Assembly (NCBI RefSeq): GCF_012911935.1 | Contig: NZ_JAAXLA010000046.1 | Span: 1 to 52,457, forward strand | Direction of reading: 5' to 3' | Length of the DNA stretch: 52,457 nt | Source: Pseudonocardia acidicola | GTDB lineage: Bacteria > Actinomycetota > Actinomycetes > Mycobacteriales > Pseudonocardiaceae | Shown here: in pieces, positions 1-9,114 of the stretch | Layout of the letters: each line of letters opens with the position of its first letter | Position numbering within the stretch: the stretch's first letter is position 1 | Notes under the pieces: model-generated | What the model was told of the DNA's origin: nothing | Databases searched by the model: none | The model's input: the letters and a program-made list of their open reading frames with translations, nothing else | Program-made: the position numbers and the translations under genes

Positions 1-68
1 TTACCCCAACCGCCCCACTCATGGTTCGGGCGACGATTGATAAACCATTCGGTCCATTTAGCAGCCAT
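1..68 (-). CDS. small peptide gene, 5' part only (cut by window edge)
   Basis: An ATG at 68-66 on the minus strand is preceded by a strong GGAGGG Shine-Dalgarno sequence six bases upstream. The reading frame stays open to the window edge, giving 22 residues that begin MAAKWTEWFINRRPNHEWGG and end WG. The peptide is rich in Trp (four in 22 residues), Arg, Asn and Gly. It uses codons such as AAA, TTT, AAT, CGT and GGT, which are rare in the neighbouring GC-rich genes. That could mean a highly expressed small peptide, for example a RiPP precursor, or acquired DNA. I do not recognise a family, and the C-terminus and downstream genes lie outside the window. The start and its ribosome site are well supported; function is unknown. 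Confidence 0.55.
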   Translation of the reverse strand, partial: MAAKWTEWFINRRPNHEWGGWG

Positions 69-86
69 TTCTCACCCTCCTTGTTC

Positions 87-107
87 GGGAACGCCCGGTG
101 CGTTCCC
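87..107. promoter_or_regulatory. inverted repeat just upstream of the left-edge peptide gene
   Basis: GGGAACGC (87-94) and GCGTTCCC (100-107) form a perfect 8-bp inverted repeat with a 5-base spacer. It lies about 20 bases upstream of the left-edge ATG and just beyond its ribosome site. It could be an operator or a 5'-UTR hairpin; the sequence alone does not decide. Further upstream on the minus strand a TTGACA hexamer is present near 155-150, but I see no convincing -10 box at the right distance. Confidence 0.45.
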
Positions 108-608
108 CCGGTATCGGCGAGCGCCCACCGCCAGAAATTCACGCAGATTTGTCAAACACGTTCCGAATGCCGCGGAGCAGGCGGCAGCACACGATGACAG
201 CGGCCTGACCTGCAGTGGCATCGCCGCAGCGGGCCACCGCAGCCTTCAGACAGGATCAACCCGGCCCCGGTCGCACCGCACGAGTCGATGCGATCCCTGC
301 CGACGGATCTCGATCCAGATAATGCCGGTACCCGGTGCTCAGCCCAGCCCGGTCATACCCGCCACCCTCCAGTCATCGATCGCCCCCTCCGGCGTATCTC
401 GACGATCGGGCGGGTGGTCGATCACGGCCCGCCGCCCGCGTCGACGACGCGCGACATTGACCGGTCCACGGTGCTCCGCGGCCGGGGTGCGCACCTCGGC
501 CTCGGAGCACAGGTTGTGGAGCTCTCAGCCGACCCGACGGGTGGGGCGCACACCCGGCCGAAGTGGTAGAGGGCGACACGGAACAGGCGTCCGGCGTCGT
601 ACCCGCCC
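108..608. other. intergenic stretch, no recognised gene
   Basis: About 500 bases lie between the left-edge peptide gene and the 75-aa gene. The part near 140-200 is less GC-rich and may hold the promoter of the left-edge gene. A 64-codon minus-strand frame starting at GTG 616 overlaps the stop of the upstream gene, but its second half is low-complexity Pro/Arg/Thr. I do not accept it as a gene. Confidence 0.5.
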
Positions 609-836
609 TCAGCCACCTATCCGGTCGAGCGCGTCCTGGGCCGCCGAGATGTGCATGAGCGCCTCGGCGAGCGCCGCCGCGGCGAGCCCACCGGCCGGTG
701 GGCCGCCGGCTCCGCCCCGCGAGCGCAACTCGGCGGCGGCCTCCCCCAGCAACTCGTAGGCCCGATCCCGTGACACCTCGAACTCGGCCAGGTCTTCCGG
801 ACTCATCGACCAGCTCGCGCCATCCTGCGTGGACAT
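609..836 (-). CDS. small helical hypothetical protein (75 aa)
   Basis: This 75-residue protein starts MSTQDGASW. The centre reads as an amphipathic helix (EDLAEFEVSRDRAYELLGEA), followed by a Gly/Pro-rich turn and a second helix ending ALMHISAAQDALDRIGG. I chose the ATG at 836 because the upstream extension of the frame is Arg/Pro-rich and looks like non-coding read-through. The ribosome site before it is weak. There are no membrane segments and no cysteines. I do not recognise the family; the alternating Ala/Leu/Glu pattern suggests a small helical hairpin. Confidence 0.5.
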   Translation of the reverse strand: MSTQDGASWSMSPEDLAEFEVSRDRAYELLGEAAAELRSRGGAGGPPAGGLAAAALAEALMHISAAQDALDRIGG

Positions 837-993
837 GGCGAGGGGTACCCACGGCCCGGGTGTACGGCCGCGGTCCTTCCGGCGGGTTCTCCCCCGGCAT
901 CTCGCGGGGTGGCCCCATCGATGCGTGCTTCGCCGCGGCCGACGATGGACCGCGACGACACAGCCAGGCACCGCATCAGCCAGGACGGCCGCG

Positions 994-1161
994 ATGAACT
1001 ACCAGATCACTGCGTACTGGTTCTGCACACCGTGCGAGGTCGAAGGCCGAGACCCCGAGCACGACCTGAGCTGCTGGAACTGCGGCGGCGCGGTCACGGT
1101 CACCGCGCGGCCCGTGGTGCCGCAGCCGCCCCCCGGGCTGCTCACCGAGACCCCGCGGTGA
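994..1161 (+). CDS. small zinc-ribbon-like protein (55 aa)
   Basis: This 55-residue protein starts MNYQITAYWFCTPC. It has two CxxC knuckles, C-T-P-C near residue 11 and C-W-N-C near residue 31, with spacing typical of a small zinc ribbon. The tail is Pro-rich. The ATG at 994 is preferred over a longer upstream reading because the upstream sequence is Arg-rich read-through. It is convergent with the kinase-like gene at 1226-2623. Metal binding is inferred from the cysteine pairs; the biological role is unknown. Confidence 0.6.
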   Translation: MNYQITAYWFCTPCEVEGRDPEHDLSCWNCGGAVTVTARPVVPQPPPGLLTETPR

Positions 1162-1225
1162 CATCACCCGGCGCCCGGGCCCGGCCCGGAACCCGCCCCC
1201 GCGCCCGTTGCCCGGGTGGCCGGTC

Positions 1226-2623
1226 TCACCACTCGGGTTTGCTCCACCAGGCCTCGACATCGTCCGACTCCGTCGACGCGGGCTCCGGCGGGGCCGGTTC
1301 GGTGGCGCGATGCCGACCCTCCTGCAAGCCCCGCTGGTAGGTCGCCAGTCGCTCACGCACGCGGTCCGGCACCCGCTCCCCGGGGCCGGTCTCCGGACGC
1401 ACCCCCTGGGCCCGCGGCGGCGGGACGAGCTGGGTGCCCGGTCGCCGGCGGGGCAGGCCACTCGCCGTCATCGGCCCGGTCTCCGGGCTGGCCGCGCGCG
1501 CGTTCGCGGCACGCCACTCCGCGTCGTGCGGCGTCTCCCAGTCGAGCGGCTCACCCGAGCCGGAACCCTTGTCGCCCGACGTGTCCCGGCCGTCATCCTC
1601 GCGGAACCACGCCGAGGCGATGGCCTCGAAGATGGGTGTGCCCACGGGATCGTCAGCAGGCGCGTCGCGCCGGTCCAGCAGCGAGCCGAAGAGGTCGTCC
1701 GCCGGCGACACCGCGGGTCCGAGGCGACCGGCCGGCGTGCGCATCGCCGGTTCCGGATCGGCCGCCGGCCGGAGCCCACCGAGGGACCACAGCCCCGCGT
1801 CGCGGCGGACGTCGGCCGGGCGGGCGGTGCCGGCGCGGTCGCGCGGGGCGGCGGACGGCGCGGCCTCGGTGAGGCTCATCAGCGCCCGTGGACAGTGCAG
1901 GCTCGCGACGAGACCGGTCTCCGGATCGACGCCGCCGAGCGGGTGCTGCAGGCGGATCGCGGTGCCGGAGCGCTGGGCGAGCCGCTCGGCCACGGCCGGG
2001 CCGGCGCGGCGAGGGCCCCGATCGGCGTCCTCCTCGTCGACGGCGTCGGTGGTCACCTCGACGGTCATGGCACCGTCGCCGGCCACACGGCTCACGACGT
2101 CGATCCGGGCACCGGTCCGGGACACCGACAGCGCGTGGTCCAGCACCTCGGCCAGCAGGTGCCGCAGCTCGCCGGCGGCCCGCGGGACGAGGGTGGCCGA
2201 CGGCGCGGGCCGGAGCTCGACGCGCCACGGCTCCTGGGCCGCGGCGACGGCGTCGCTCAGGACGTCGGAGACGGTCCGCGGCCCATCGCGCCCGAATCCG
2301 GGGTCGGCTCCGCACAACAGCAGCAGCCCCTCGCTGTCGTGCCGCAGCTGTCGGGTGGCCTCCAGCAGCTCGGCCAGGCCGGCCGCCTCCTCGGGGTGCT
2401 GCTCGGCGGCCTGGAGCCGGCCGAGCAGCTCCAGCTGGCGCTCCAGCCGGCGCTGCAGGCGCAGCGCCACGTGGGCCACCGGATCCTCCGCGTTCCGCGG
2501 GGAGCTCGGGAACGCGGACGCCGTCCGGCCGGTCGCCGGTCCGGACGCGACCTGCGGGACCCACCCGGCGAGTCCCCCACCGATCGAGCGTTGCATCTCG
2601 GGGCTGAAGCTGCTCTCGCCCAA
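1226..2623 (-). CDS. degenerate conservon-type (CvnA-like) sensor kinase, cytosolic
   Basis: This 465-residue protein resembles the C-terminal half of actinobacterial nitrate/nitrite-sensor-like kinases (CvnA of conservons). It has a helical region (VALRLQRRLERQLELLGRLQ), then LRHDSEGLLLLCG, then an ATPase-like segment HLLAEVLDHALSVSRTGARI, and ends in WWSKPEW, as many of that family do. The N-terminal membrane sensor is missing and no transmembrane helix is visible. In the ATPase-like segment the family's N-box Asn (E-N-A-T) is replaced by D-H-A-L, so ATP binding may be lost. The TTG start at 2623 follows GGGAGG eight bases upstream; an internal ATG lies at residue 10. The usual CvnB-D partners are absent. 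A scaffold or pseudokinase role is inference. Confidence 0.65.
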   Translation of the reverse strand: MGESSFSPEMQRSIGGGLAGWVPQVASGPATGRTASAFPSSPRNAEDPVAHVALRLQRRLERQLELLGRLQAAEQHPEEAAGLAELLEATRQLRHDSEGLLLLCGADPGFGRDGPRTVSDVLSDAVAAAQEPWRVELRPAPSATLVPRAAGELRHLLAEVLDHALSVSRTGARIDVVSRVAGDGAMTVEVTTDAVDEEDADRGPRRAGPAVAERLAQRSGTAIRLQHPLGGVDPETGLVASLHCPRALMSLTEAAPSAAPRDRAGTARPADVRRDAGLWSLGGLRPAADPEPAMRTPAGRLGPAVSPADDLFGSLLDRRDAPADDPVGTPIFEAIASAWFREDDGRDTSGDKGSGSGEPLDWETPHDAEWRAANARAASPETGPMTASGLPRRRPGTQLVPPPRAQGVRPETGPGERVPDRVRERLATYQRGLQEGRHRATEPAPPEPASTESDDVEAWWSKPEW

Positions 2624-2888
2624 AAGCCAGTCCTCCCGAACGGGTCCTCACGATCCCCTGCACGGCCCGAGCCGGACCACGGGGACGCGTTCGTCGTGTC
2701 TAAGGACCGCGCTCGGTGTCCTCGCGACGGGACAGTACCTCGCGTGGTGGCGAATTCTCGCGCGGCTGTCGCGGGGCCCACGGAGTGGTCGGTCCCGTGC
2801 GACGGACGGGAGTTCACCCCATCGGCTGGGATCGACGGGTTCCCCGAGTGGCAGCGGAGCCGCGGTGAACTGCCTGCTGTCCCCGCGC

Positions 2889-4142
2889 TCAGGCACCCAC
2901 CCCGGTGCGGACCACCAGCCGCGTGGGGCCGTGGAACACGAGGTCCTCGGCGTAGCACACCGGCTCCTCGCCCGGCGCCAGGCCGGGCAGCCCGCGCAGC
3001 AGGGCCGTCATGCCGATCTCGGCTTCGAGGCGGGCGAGCCCGGCACCGAGACAGTAGTGGATCCCCATCCCGAAGCCGCAGTGCCGGCCGGTGTTGCGGC
3101 GGATGTCGAGCCTGTCGGGGTCCGGGAACCGCAGCGGGTCCCGGTTGGCCGAGCCGAGCACGAGGACGACCTTGCTCCCCCGGGGGACGGGGCGGTCCGC
3201 GATCACCTCGTCCCGGTACGCCCAGCGAGTGATCATCTGCACCGGGGAGTCGTAGCGGATCAGCTCCCCCACCGCGTTCGTCATGAGCTGCGGGGTCGTG
3301 CGCAGCTCCTCGAGGGCGTCGGGGTGGGCCAGCAGCGCGAGCACCGACTTGGAGATCAGGTTGGTGGTGGTCTCGTGGCCGGCGGTGAGCAGATGGATGC
3401 ACGTCCCGACGATCTCCTCGTCGGTCAACGGGTCGCCGCCGTCCCCGGACCACACCAGCAAGGACGTCACATCGTCCACCGGATGCCGGCGCCGCTGCCG
3501 CACCTCACCCCGGAAGTAGTCGTCGAGCTGACGGGCCGCGGCGTCCGCCGCCGCGTACCGACCCGGACCGCCACCGGCCCGGGAGCTGTTGGCCTCCTGC
3601 AACGCGACCGCGCAGTCCCGGACCCACCCGCGGTGCTCGCCCGCCACCCCCAGCAGCTCCGAGACCACGAGAATCGGCAGCGGAGCCGCGTAGTCCGCGA
3701 CCAGGTCGGCGTGCGACGCGGTGCGCATGTCGGCGAGCAGCGCGTCGGCGATCTCCACGATGCGTGGCCGCAGGTCGTTGACCACCTTGGCCGAGAACTG
3801 CTTGACGACCAGGGATCGCAGCCGGGTGTGCCGTGGCGGGTCGAGGAAGACCAGCCAGTTGTCGACCACCTCCCGCAGCACCTGGTAGTCGGCCGGCACC
3901 ACCGGGGCCGCCGCCGCCAGTCCGGACCGGGCCACCGTCGCGCTGCGCCCGTAGTGCCGGCTCGACAGCACCCGGGCCACGTCGTCGTAGCGGAACACGT
4001 AGAAGGTGTCCGGGGAACCCGGCGCGGCGGCCGGAACCGCGTGGACCGGGTCGACCTCGCGAAAGCGCCGGTAGACGGGGTAGGGATCGGCGATGTCCTC
4101 GGGGCGGGTGATGGCGAACTGCACGGTGCCGCGCTGTGTCAT
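2889..4142 (-). CDS. cytochrome P450 of tryptophan-dimer pathway (RebP/StaP-like)
   Basis: This 417-aa P450 has all core motifs: I-helix AGHETT (residues 254-259), ExxR (E293-R296) and the heme loop FGMGIHYCLG with ligand Cys364. No membrane anchor is present, as expected of a bacterial soluble P450. The ATG overlaps the TGA of the chromopyrrolate synthase gene by 4 bp, so the two are translationally coupled. In rebeccamycin and staurosporine pathways the equivalent enzyme performs aryl-aryl coupling of chromopyrrolic acid, followed by decarboxylation, to build the indolocarbazole ring. Assignment to that step rests on the neighbouring genes; general P450 identity is certain. It is the last gene of the biosynthetic operon. 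Confidence 0.85.
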   Translation of the reverse strand: MTQRGTVQFAITRPEDIADPYPVYRRFREVDPVHAVPAAAPGSPDTFYVFRYDDVARVLSSRHYGRSATVARSGLAAAAPVVPADYQVLREVVDNWLVFLDPPRHTRLRSLVVKQFSAKVVNDLRPRIVEIADALLADMRTASHADLVADYAAPLPILVVSELLGVAGEHRGWVRDCAVALQEANSSRAGGGPGRYAAADAAARQLDDYFRGEVRQRRRHPVDDVTSLLVWSGDGGDPLTDEEIVGTCIHLLTAGHETTTNLISKSVLALLAHPDALEELRTTPQLMTNAVGELIRYDSPVQMITRWAYRDEVIADRPVPRGSKVVLVLGSANRDPLRFPDPDRLDIRRNTGRHCGFGMGIHYCLGAGLARLEAEIGMTALLRGLPGLAPGEEPVCYAEDLVFHGPTRLVVRTGVGA

Positions 4143-7100
4143 CGGTTCTCCTGCGCAGGTCGGTGGGCGAGATCGCGGACGTACTCGGCGTAGAACGAGA
4201 ACATCCCGGTGACCCGGTCGGGCACGGCCTCGCACTTGCGGGCGGCCTCGGCGAGGTGCTGGAACCGCAGCGCCACCGACTGCATGGCGATATCGGGCCG
4301 GGCGGTGAACCGCGGCTCGCCCTCCAGTTCGAACGACGGCCCGGCGGTCTTGCCCCGCCGCCCCGACGGCATGGTCACCAGCAGCTCGGCCAGCGGGCTC
4401 ATCATCCCGGTCATCACGTCGATGGCCGTGTTCATGAGCGCGGAGCGCCGCAGGCTCGCATCCGGGGTCTGCCCGAAGTGCTGGACCATCAGCTGGAACA
4501 TCAGGAAGTAGGACCGGTTGAACAGACCCATCACCGCCCGCGCCTGCGGGTCGGTGACGGTTTCGGTGTTGGGATCACCCTCGTGCAGCGTCGGGTTCCG
4601 CGGAACGGGATAGGCTGGCGACCAGCGCCGGCGCCCGGTGCCCGCCTGCTGCTCGGCGGTCAGCGCTTCCGAGATCCGCAGGAACATGTCGTAGTGCGAT
4701 GAACCGGCCGACGGGACCGTGGTCAGCTTGTTGCCCTCGCCCTGCTCGGTGACGAGGTCGACGGCGAACAGCGCGCTGGACAGATCGTCGACCTCCAGCT
4801 GGTAGTCGGGGTGGACTGCGTTGACGGACCGCCGCAGGAACAGGTGGTGCTCGCCGCCGCCCCGTCCCTTCTGCACCATGAACACATCGGGGACGCGCTG
4901 CAGCCCCTCGCGGATGTCGGCGTACAACTCGCTGAGCGAGCCCCAGGACCGCGCCGGTTCCGTGGCGGCCGGGACCTCCGGCCCCGGGTCACGGCGGATC
5001 TCGCCGATCTCGGCCTCCGGACGCTCGATGGCGATGAACCGCTGCACGCTGCCGAGCCCGAGCGGTTCCAGGGCGAAGTCCATCGGGATCGGCAGGGTGG
5101 CGTTGACGGTGCCGAAGTCGACCACCGGGACGTGGAACGGCTCACCCATCGCCATGATGATGTTGTTGACGACCAGGAAATGGATCATCTCCTCGCGGGC
5201 GATGCTCAGCAGGTCGCCCCGCAGGCCACCGGCCGTGGTCTCGCCGCCGTCGCCGCAGGCCAGGCGCAGCTGCTCCGGTGTCCACAGCCCGCGCCGCACG
5301 TGTTCGCAGCCGGCGCCGTAGGTCGGGATCGAGTATGCGGCGTAGAGGTACTGCAGCATCACCGTGAGCTCGACCGTCGCCGCCCACTTCAGCGCGGCCC
5401 ACAGCTCGCCGCGGCGGGTGATCCCGCCGCCGGTCCGCCGGACCGACGGCACGACGACCGGGATGTCGGTGACCGCCTGCTGTGCGCGCAGGAAGCTCAG
5501 CAGCAACCGCGCCTTCGGTTCCGACATGTCCCGGCTGGGCGGCATGTAGTAGGTCTTCGTCTTGTTGCGCGGGTCGCACATCTGCCAGATGAGGCGGGCG
5601 TAGGTCCTGGCCTTGCAGCCGTCCGCGAGGCTGAACACCTCCGCTTTCATGAACGAGTAGAGCAGCTCGTAGTAGGCGAAGACCTCCCGGTAGACCAGCT
5701 CGAAGCTCGCGTCCTGCACGGTCAGCCCGTCGAGATGCCAGTCGTCGGGGAGCACCCGCACGGCCATCGAGCCGGCGCCGGCCCAGTAGCCCAGGGCGTC
5801 CTCGTCGTCGTAGGCCGCCGCGGCCGATCCCGGCACGGACCCGTCACACGGGACGTCGTCGGCGTGCGCGGTGAGCTGTATCCGGGTCGCCCCGGCCCGC
5901 GCGCCGCGGACCGTGAAGCACCCGCGGCCGTGGTCGTCCGTGCCGAGGGTGCAGGCCGGGGCCCAACCGCCGGATTCCTCCCGGCGTCCGCCGTGCAGCT
6001 GCACGATGTCGATGTCCCCGCAGCGCGCCGCCGTCGCCGCCGGATCCAGTGGGCGGGACCGCGGATTGGGGAACTGACGGACGTACACGGTGTCCACCGG
6101 GGCCGGCCGGCCGCGGACGAAGGACCGGACGGCCACCTCGGCGGCGTGGTCGTCGCCGCGCACCCGGTCCGGATGCTCGAGGAACACGCACGCGTCGTCG
6201 ACCTGGAGGTTGATCTCCTCCTCGGCCAGCAGCACCTCGCGCGCCGCTGCCGCCACCCGGCCCACCAGGCACAGGGCCTCGTCCTCGACGGCGCTGCCGG
6301 GCAGCTCGGCGGGCACGGTCACGACGCCGCTCGTCAGGTCGTAGCCGGCACCGCGGTACACCGCGGCGGGGATCGTGGCGACGAGCCGGTCCGTGCGCGC
6401 GGTGCGCAACTCCAGATCGCCGGCGTCGAACCGCGGGCCCAGCGCCGGGGTCGGGCCCGGCCCGGCGCGAGCCGCCCGGCGCGGCACCGGCACCGCAGTG
6501 ATCATGTTCAGGGTCGCCCGCTCGGCGTCGACCGCGACGGTGAGGTTGTGCAGTCCGCCGCGCCGGCCCCGCGGTGGGGTGAGCAGCCGCCCGGCCGGGT
6601 AGGTCCGCAGCTCGTCCGCCCGCCAGGGCGCGACCGTGCCCCGCACATCCCACAGGTCGGGCGTGTCGGCCACCACCGGGGCGGCCATGTTGCTCAGCGC
6701 GAACTGCACCACCAGCCCGTCCGCCGCGCCGTCGACCGCCGAGCGCAGCAGCCGGGTGACCGGGGACACCTCCGACTCCGGCAGCCAGCTCAGCCCCTCG
6801 TCCCGGGTCACCACGAACTGGTGCACGACGGAACGGCGCATCTGCGCCGCCAGGACGTGCTCCCCGACGTCGGCGATGTGCTCGAGGTTGTGCCATCGCG
6901 GCGGCGCCGTGCCGGTCACCTCGCCCATCAGCATGTAGCCGGTGTCGTGCGAGCGACCGTCCCGCCCGAAGCCGAACTGCCCGACCATGATCGTGGTGGT
7001 CCAGTTCGACGTCGGGTCGACGTCGAACACCCGTGCGCGGTTGACGGTGGTCGCCAGGTACTCGTTGTAGTGGCCCCACATGTCGACCGCCCGGCCGACG

Positions 7101-7426
7101 ACGGGGTCCGCGACGTCCGGCCCGGCCGGGCCCTCGGCGCTCACGATCCGGGCGTCGACCCAGAAGTGGCCGTTGCCGCCGAAGTTCCAGCCCTTGGACG
7201 CGCTGAACGCGCCGTCGGGGTCGGGTCGGCCCGCGTCGTCGTACCGGGGTCCGCGCCGGTCGAGATAGGCGTGGTACTCCGCGACCGGCCGGTCGACCGG
7301 GAACGGGCCGTCGTCGGTGAGCGCCTGGTTGGTGGCCAGGTCCAGCAGCCCGCTGCGGGGCCCGGTCGGGAGCCGGGTGACGGCCGTCCCGCGGAAGTGC
7401 AGCCGCGGCAGCTCGAGAACGCTCAT
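4139..7426 (-). CDS. chromopyrrolate synthase (RebD/StaD/VioB-like)
   Basis: The protein has 1095 aa, close to the roughly 1000-1100 aa of RebD, StaD and VioB. The N-terminus (MSVLELPRLHFRGTAVTRLP) is characteristic of this family. A ferritin-like domain near residues 675-770 holds ATVELTVMLQYLYAAYS and AREEMIHFLVVNN, supplying Glu/His iron ligands. RebD/StaD couple two indole-3-pyruvate imine molecules into chromopyrrolic acid; VioB makes the imine dimer for violacein. ATGA overlaps link this gene to the oxidase before it and the P450 after it. With a P450 and a RebC-like enzyme adjacent and no VioE/C/D, an indolocarbazole-type route fits better than violacein. Confidence 0.9.
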   Translation of the reverse strand: MSVLELPRLHFRGTAVTRLPTGPRSGLLDLATNQALTDDGPFPVDRPVAEYHAYLDRRGPRYDDAGRPDPDGAFSASKGWNFGGNGHFWVDARIVSAEGPAGPDVADPVVGRAVDMWGHYNEYLATTVNRARVFDVDPTSNWTTTIMVGQFGFGRDGRSHDTGYMLMGEVTGTAPPRWHNLEHIADVGEHVLAAQMRRSVVHQFVVTRDEGLSWLPESEVSPVTRLLRSAVDGAADGLVVQFALSNMAAPVVADTPDLWDVRGTVAPWRADELRTYPAGRLLTPPRGRRGGLHNLTVAVDAERATLNMITAVPVPRRAARAGPGPTPALGPRFDAGDLELRTARTDRLVATIPAAVYRGAGYDLTSGVVTVPAELPGSAVEDEALCLVGRVAAAAREVLLAEEEINLQVDDACVFLEHPDRVRGDDHAAEVAVRSFVRGRPAPVDTVYVRQFPNPRSRPLDPAATAARCGDIDIVQLHGGRREESGGWAPACTLGTDDHGRGCFTVRGARAGATRIQLTAHADDVPCDGSVPGSAAAAYDDEDALGYWAGAGSMAVRVLPDDWHLDGLTVQDASFELVYREVFAYYELLYSFMKAEVFSLADGCKARTYARLIWQMCDPRNKTKTYYMPPSRDMSEPKARLLLSFLRAQQAVTDIPVVVPSVRRTGGGITRRGELWAALKWAATVELTVMLQYLYAAYSIPTYGAGCEHVRRGLWTPEQLRLACGDGGETTAGGLRGDLLSIAREEMIHFLVVNNIIMAMGEPFHVPVVDFGTVNATLPIPMDFALEPLGLGSVQRFIAIERPEAEIGEIRRDPGPEVPAATEPARSWGSLSELYADIREGLQRVPDVFMVQKGRGGGEHHLFLRRSVNAVHPDYQLEVDDLSSALFAVDLVTEQGEGNKLTTVPSAGSSHYDMFLRISEALTAEQQAGTGRRRWSPAYPVPRNPTLHEGDPNTETVTDPQARAVMGLFNRSYFLMFQLMVQHFGQTPDASLRRSALMNTAIDVMTGMMSPLAELLVTMPSGRRGKTAGPSFELEGEPRFTARPDIAMQSVALRFQHLAEAARKCEAVPDRVTGMFSFYAEYVRDLAHRPAQENR

Positions 7427-9021
7427 GGTCGTCGCTCCACGGTCGCCCCGTAGCGGGTCCTCGCCGTGCGCTGCCGGGACTCCTGCGCGACGACCTGGCC
7501 CACCGCGTCGATCGCCGACTCGATCGCCCCGTCGATCCAGGCCGGTGAGGACGAGCAGTGCTCTCCCGCGAAGAACAGCGTGTGCTGCGGCCGGGTGACG
7601 CGACGGCGCTCCTCGTCGATCGCCGCCTCGTCCTTGCCCCACCGGACGGCACAGCCACCGCCTGTCCACCTGTGCCGGCCCCAGGCGACACTCATGGCGT
7701 TCAGCACCATGCCGGGACGAAGCAGCGCGGGATGCATCTCGCCGAGTTCGGTGAGGACGTAGGCGTACCGGGCGGCGGGCGGCAGCCGGCCGATGAGGTC
7801 GGCGTCGTCGCCGATGGTGTAGCTGGCCAGCAGGACCGCGCCGAGCGCCGGGTCGCCGTCGACGGACGGGTAGTAGGTCTGCCGGATCCGCCCGTCACTG
7901 GACGAGGCGCCACCCATGATCCCTTCGCTCTCCCAGAACGGCTCGCGGCAATGGAAGGCCACCTTCGTGGCGGGCACGTACTGGACGTCGCGGATGATGT
8001 CGAGTTTGTCCTTGCTGAACCCCTTGAGCTCCATCCGGCGCAGCGCCGGGAACGGCACGGTGCACACCACGTAGTCGCTGTTGCGGGTGACGATCCGGGT
8101 GCCCTCCCGGATCCGGATCCGCACGCCGTCCGCGCGGACGTCCAGACCCACCACCTCGCGGCCCCGGAGGATGGGTCCACGGACCCGGCGCGAAAGCCGC
8201 TCGACGATCCGGCTCATGCCACCGCGAACCCGCACCAGCTCGGGACTCGTCTCGGTCAGGATGTCGTCGAGGAAGCTGCGCAGATCGCCGCTGCACGCCG
8301 TCTGCAGGTGTGGATACGCGGCGAAGACCGCGTGCAGGTCGACGTGCGCGGCGGTGCCGCCCTCGATGTGGGGCCGCAGGTCGATCCGGTCGGCCGCGTC
8401 CAGCAGTTGCAGGCTGAGGTCGTGGCGCAGGCCCTCCCGCTGCGCGGGCGGGGCGATCGCGTTCACGACGAGGCCCAGCTGCGCGCCGAAGAGCATGGTC
8501 TCTTCGCGGTAGCCCTTGTGGGCCAGCCGGTGGCGCAGGCACTCCAGCAGCACCGGGGGTGCGTCGCGCAGGCGCACGTAGCCGGTGGGTTTGCCGAGGA
8601 AGGCGTTCTCGTCCGACAGCAGGGTCTTGAACGGGCGTACCTCGTCGGCAAGCCCGAGCCGGTCGATGTATCCCATGGTGTGGCTGTGCTTGGTCGGGAT
8701 GCGCATCGCGCCCAGCTCGGCCACCGGTGCCTCCGCATCGGCGCCGAAGCGGTGGCTGTAGATCCGGCCACCGAGGCGGCGGCTGCCCTCCAGGACCTCC
8801 ACCGGGTAGCCCAGCCGCTCCAGCTCGTACGCGGCCACCAGTCCGGCGATCCCCGCTCCGATGATGGTGACCGTGGCCTTCGCCCCACGGCCGTTCGCAG
8901 TGCCGGTGATCGGCGGCAGGTCCGCCTCGGCGGTCAGGCGCTGCCCGGCCGAACGAGTCGCGTCACGGCTGCGGTGGTGCTCCGGCAACACCGCTTCGGC
9001 CGATGAAGTTGCGTTGGTCAT
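7423..9021 (-). CDS. FAD-dependent L-tryptophan oxidase (RebO/StaO/VioA-like)
   Basis: This 532-aa flavoprotein of the amine oxidase superfamily has a Rossmann motif GAGIAGLVAAYE (residues 55-66), the following RRLGGRI stretch, and a C-terminal FAD-binding segment FFAGEHCSSSPAWIDGAIES. Its expected reaction is oxidation of L-tryptophan to indole-3-pyruvate imine, the substrate of the next enzyme. The ATG at 9021 is preceded by a GGGGGGA ribosome site; an upstream in-frame ATG at 9054 lacks one. About 45 residues precede the Rossmann fold and look disordered. Its stop overlaps the synthase start by 4 bp. No halogenase is nearby, so plain tryptophan is the likely substrate. Confidence 0.87.
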   Translation of the reverse strand: MTNATSSAEAVLPEHHRSRDATRSAGQRLTAEADLPPITGTANGRGAKATVTIIGAGIAGLVAAYELERLGYPVEVLEGSRRLGGRIYSHRFGADAEAPVAELGAMRIPTKHSHTMGYIDRLGLADEVRPFKTLLSDENAFLGKPTGYVRLRDAPPVLLECLRHRLAHKGYREETMLFGAQLGLVVNAIAPPAQREGLRHDLSLQLLDAADRIDLRPHIEGGTAAHVDLHAVFAAYPHLQTACSGDLRSFLDDILTETSPELVRVRGGMSRIVERLSRRVRGPILRGREVVGLDVRADGVRIRIREGTRIVTRNSDYVVCTVPFPALRRMELKGFSKDKLDIIRDVQYVPATKVAFHCREPFWESEGIMGGASSSDGRIRQTYYPSVDGDPALGAVLLASYTIGDDADLIGRLPPAARYAYVLTELGEMHPALLRPGMVLNAMSVAWGRHRWTGGGCAVRWGKDEAAIDEERRRVTRPQHTLFFAGEHCSSSPAWIDGAIESAIDAVGQVVAQESRQRTARTRYGATVERRP

Positions 9022-9114
9022 CGCACGTCCCCCCGTCGTGTGGGTGGTGCACATCTGTGTCTGCGCCGGTCCCGCCGGGCGAATCCGGTCGTGCCGCGCC
9101 GCGCCGGCGGAGGA

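Noticed and set aside
422..616. 64-codon minus-strand frame whose GTG overlaps the stop of the 75-aa gene
   Set aside because: The second half is low-complexity Pro/Arg/Thr that mirrors the GC-rich opposite strand, and there is no separate ribosome site or recognisable family.
1208..4193. Very long plus-strand open frames opposite the kinase and P450 genes
   Set aside because: They are Arg/Pro-rich shadows of minus-strand genes, as expected at this GC content.
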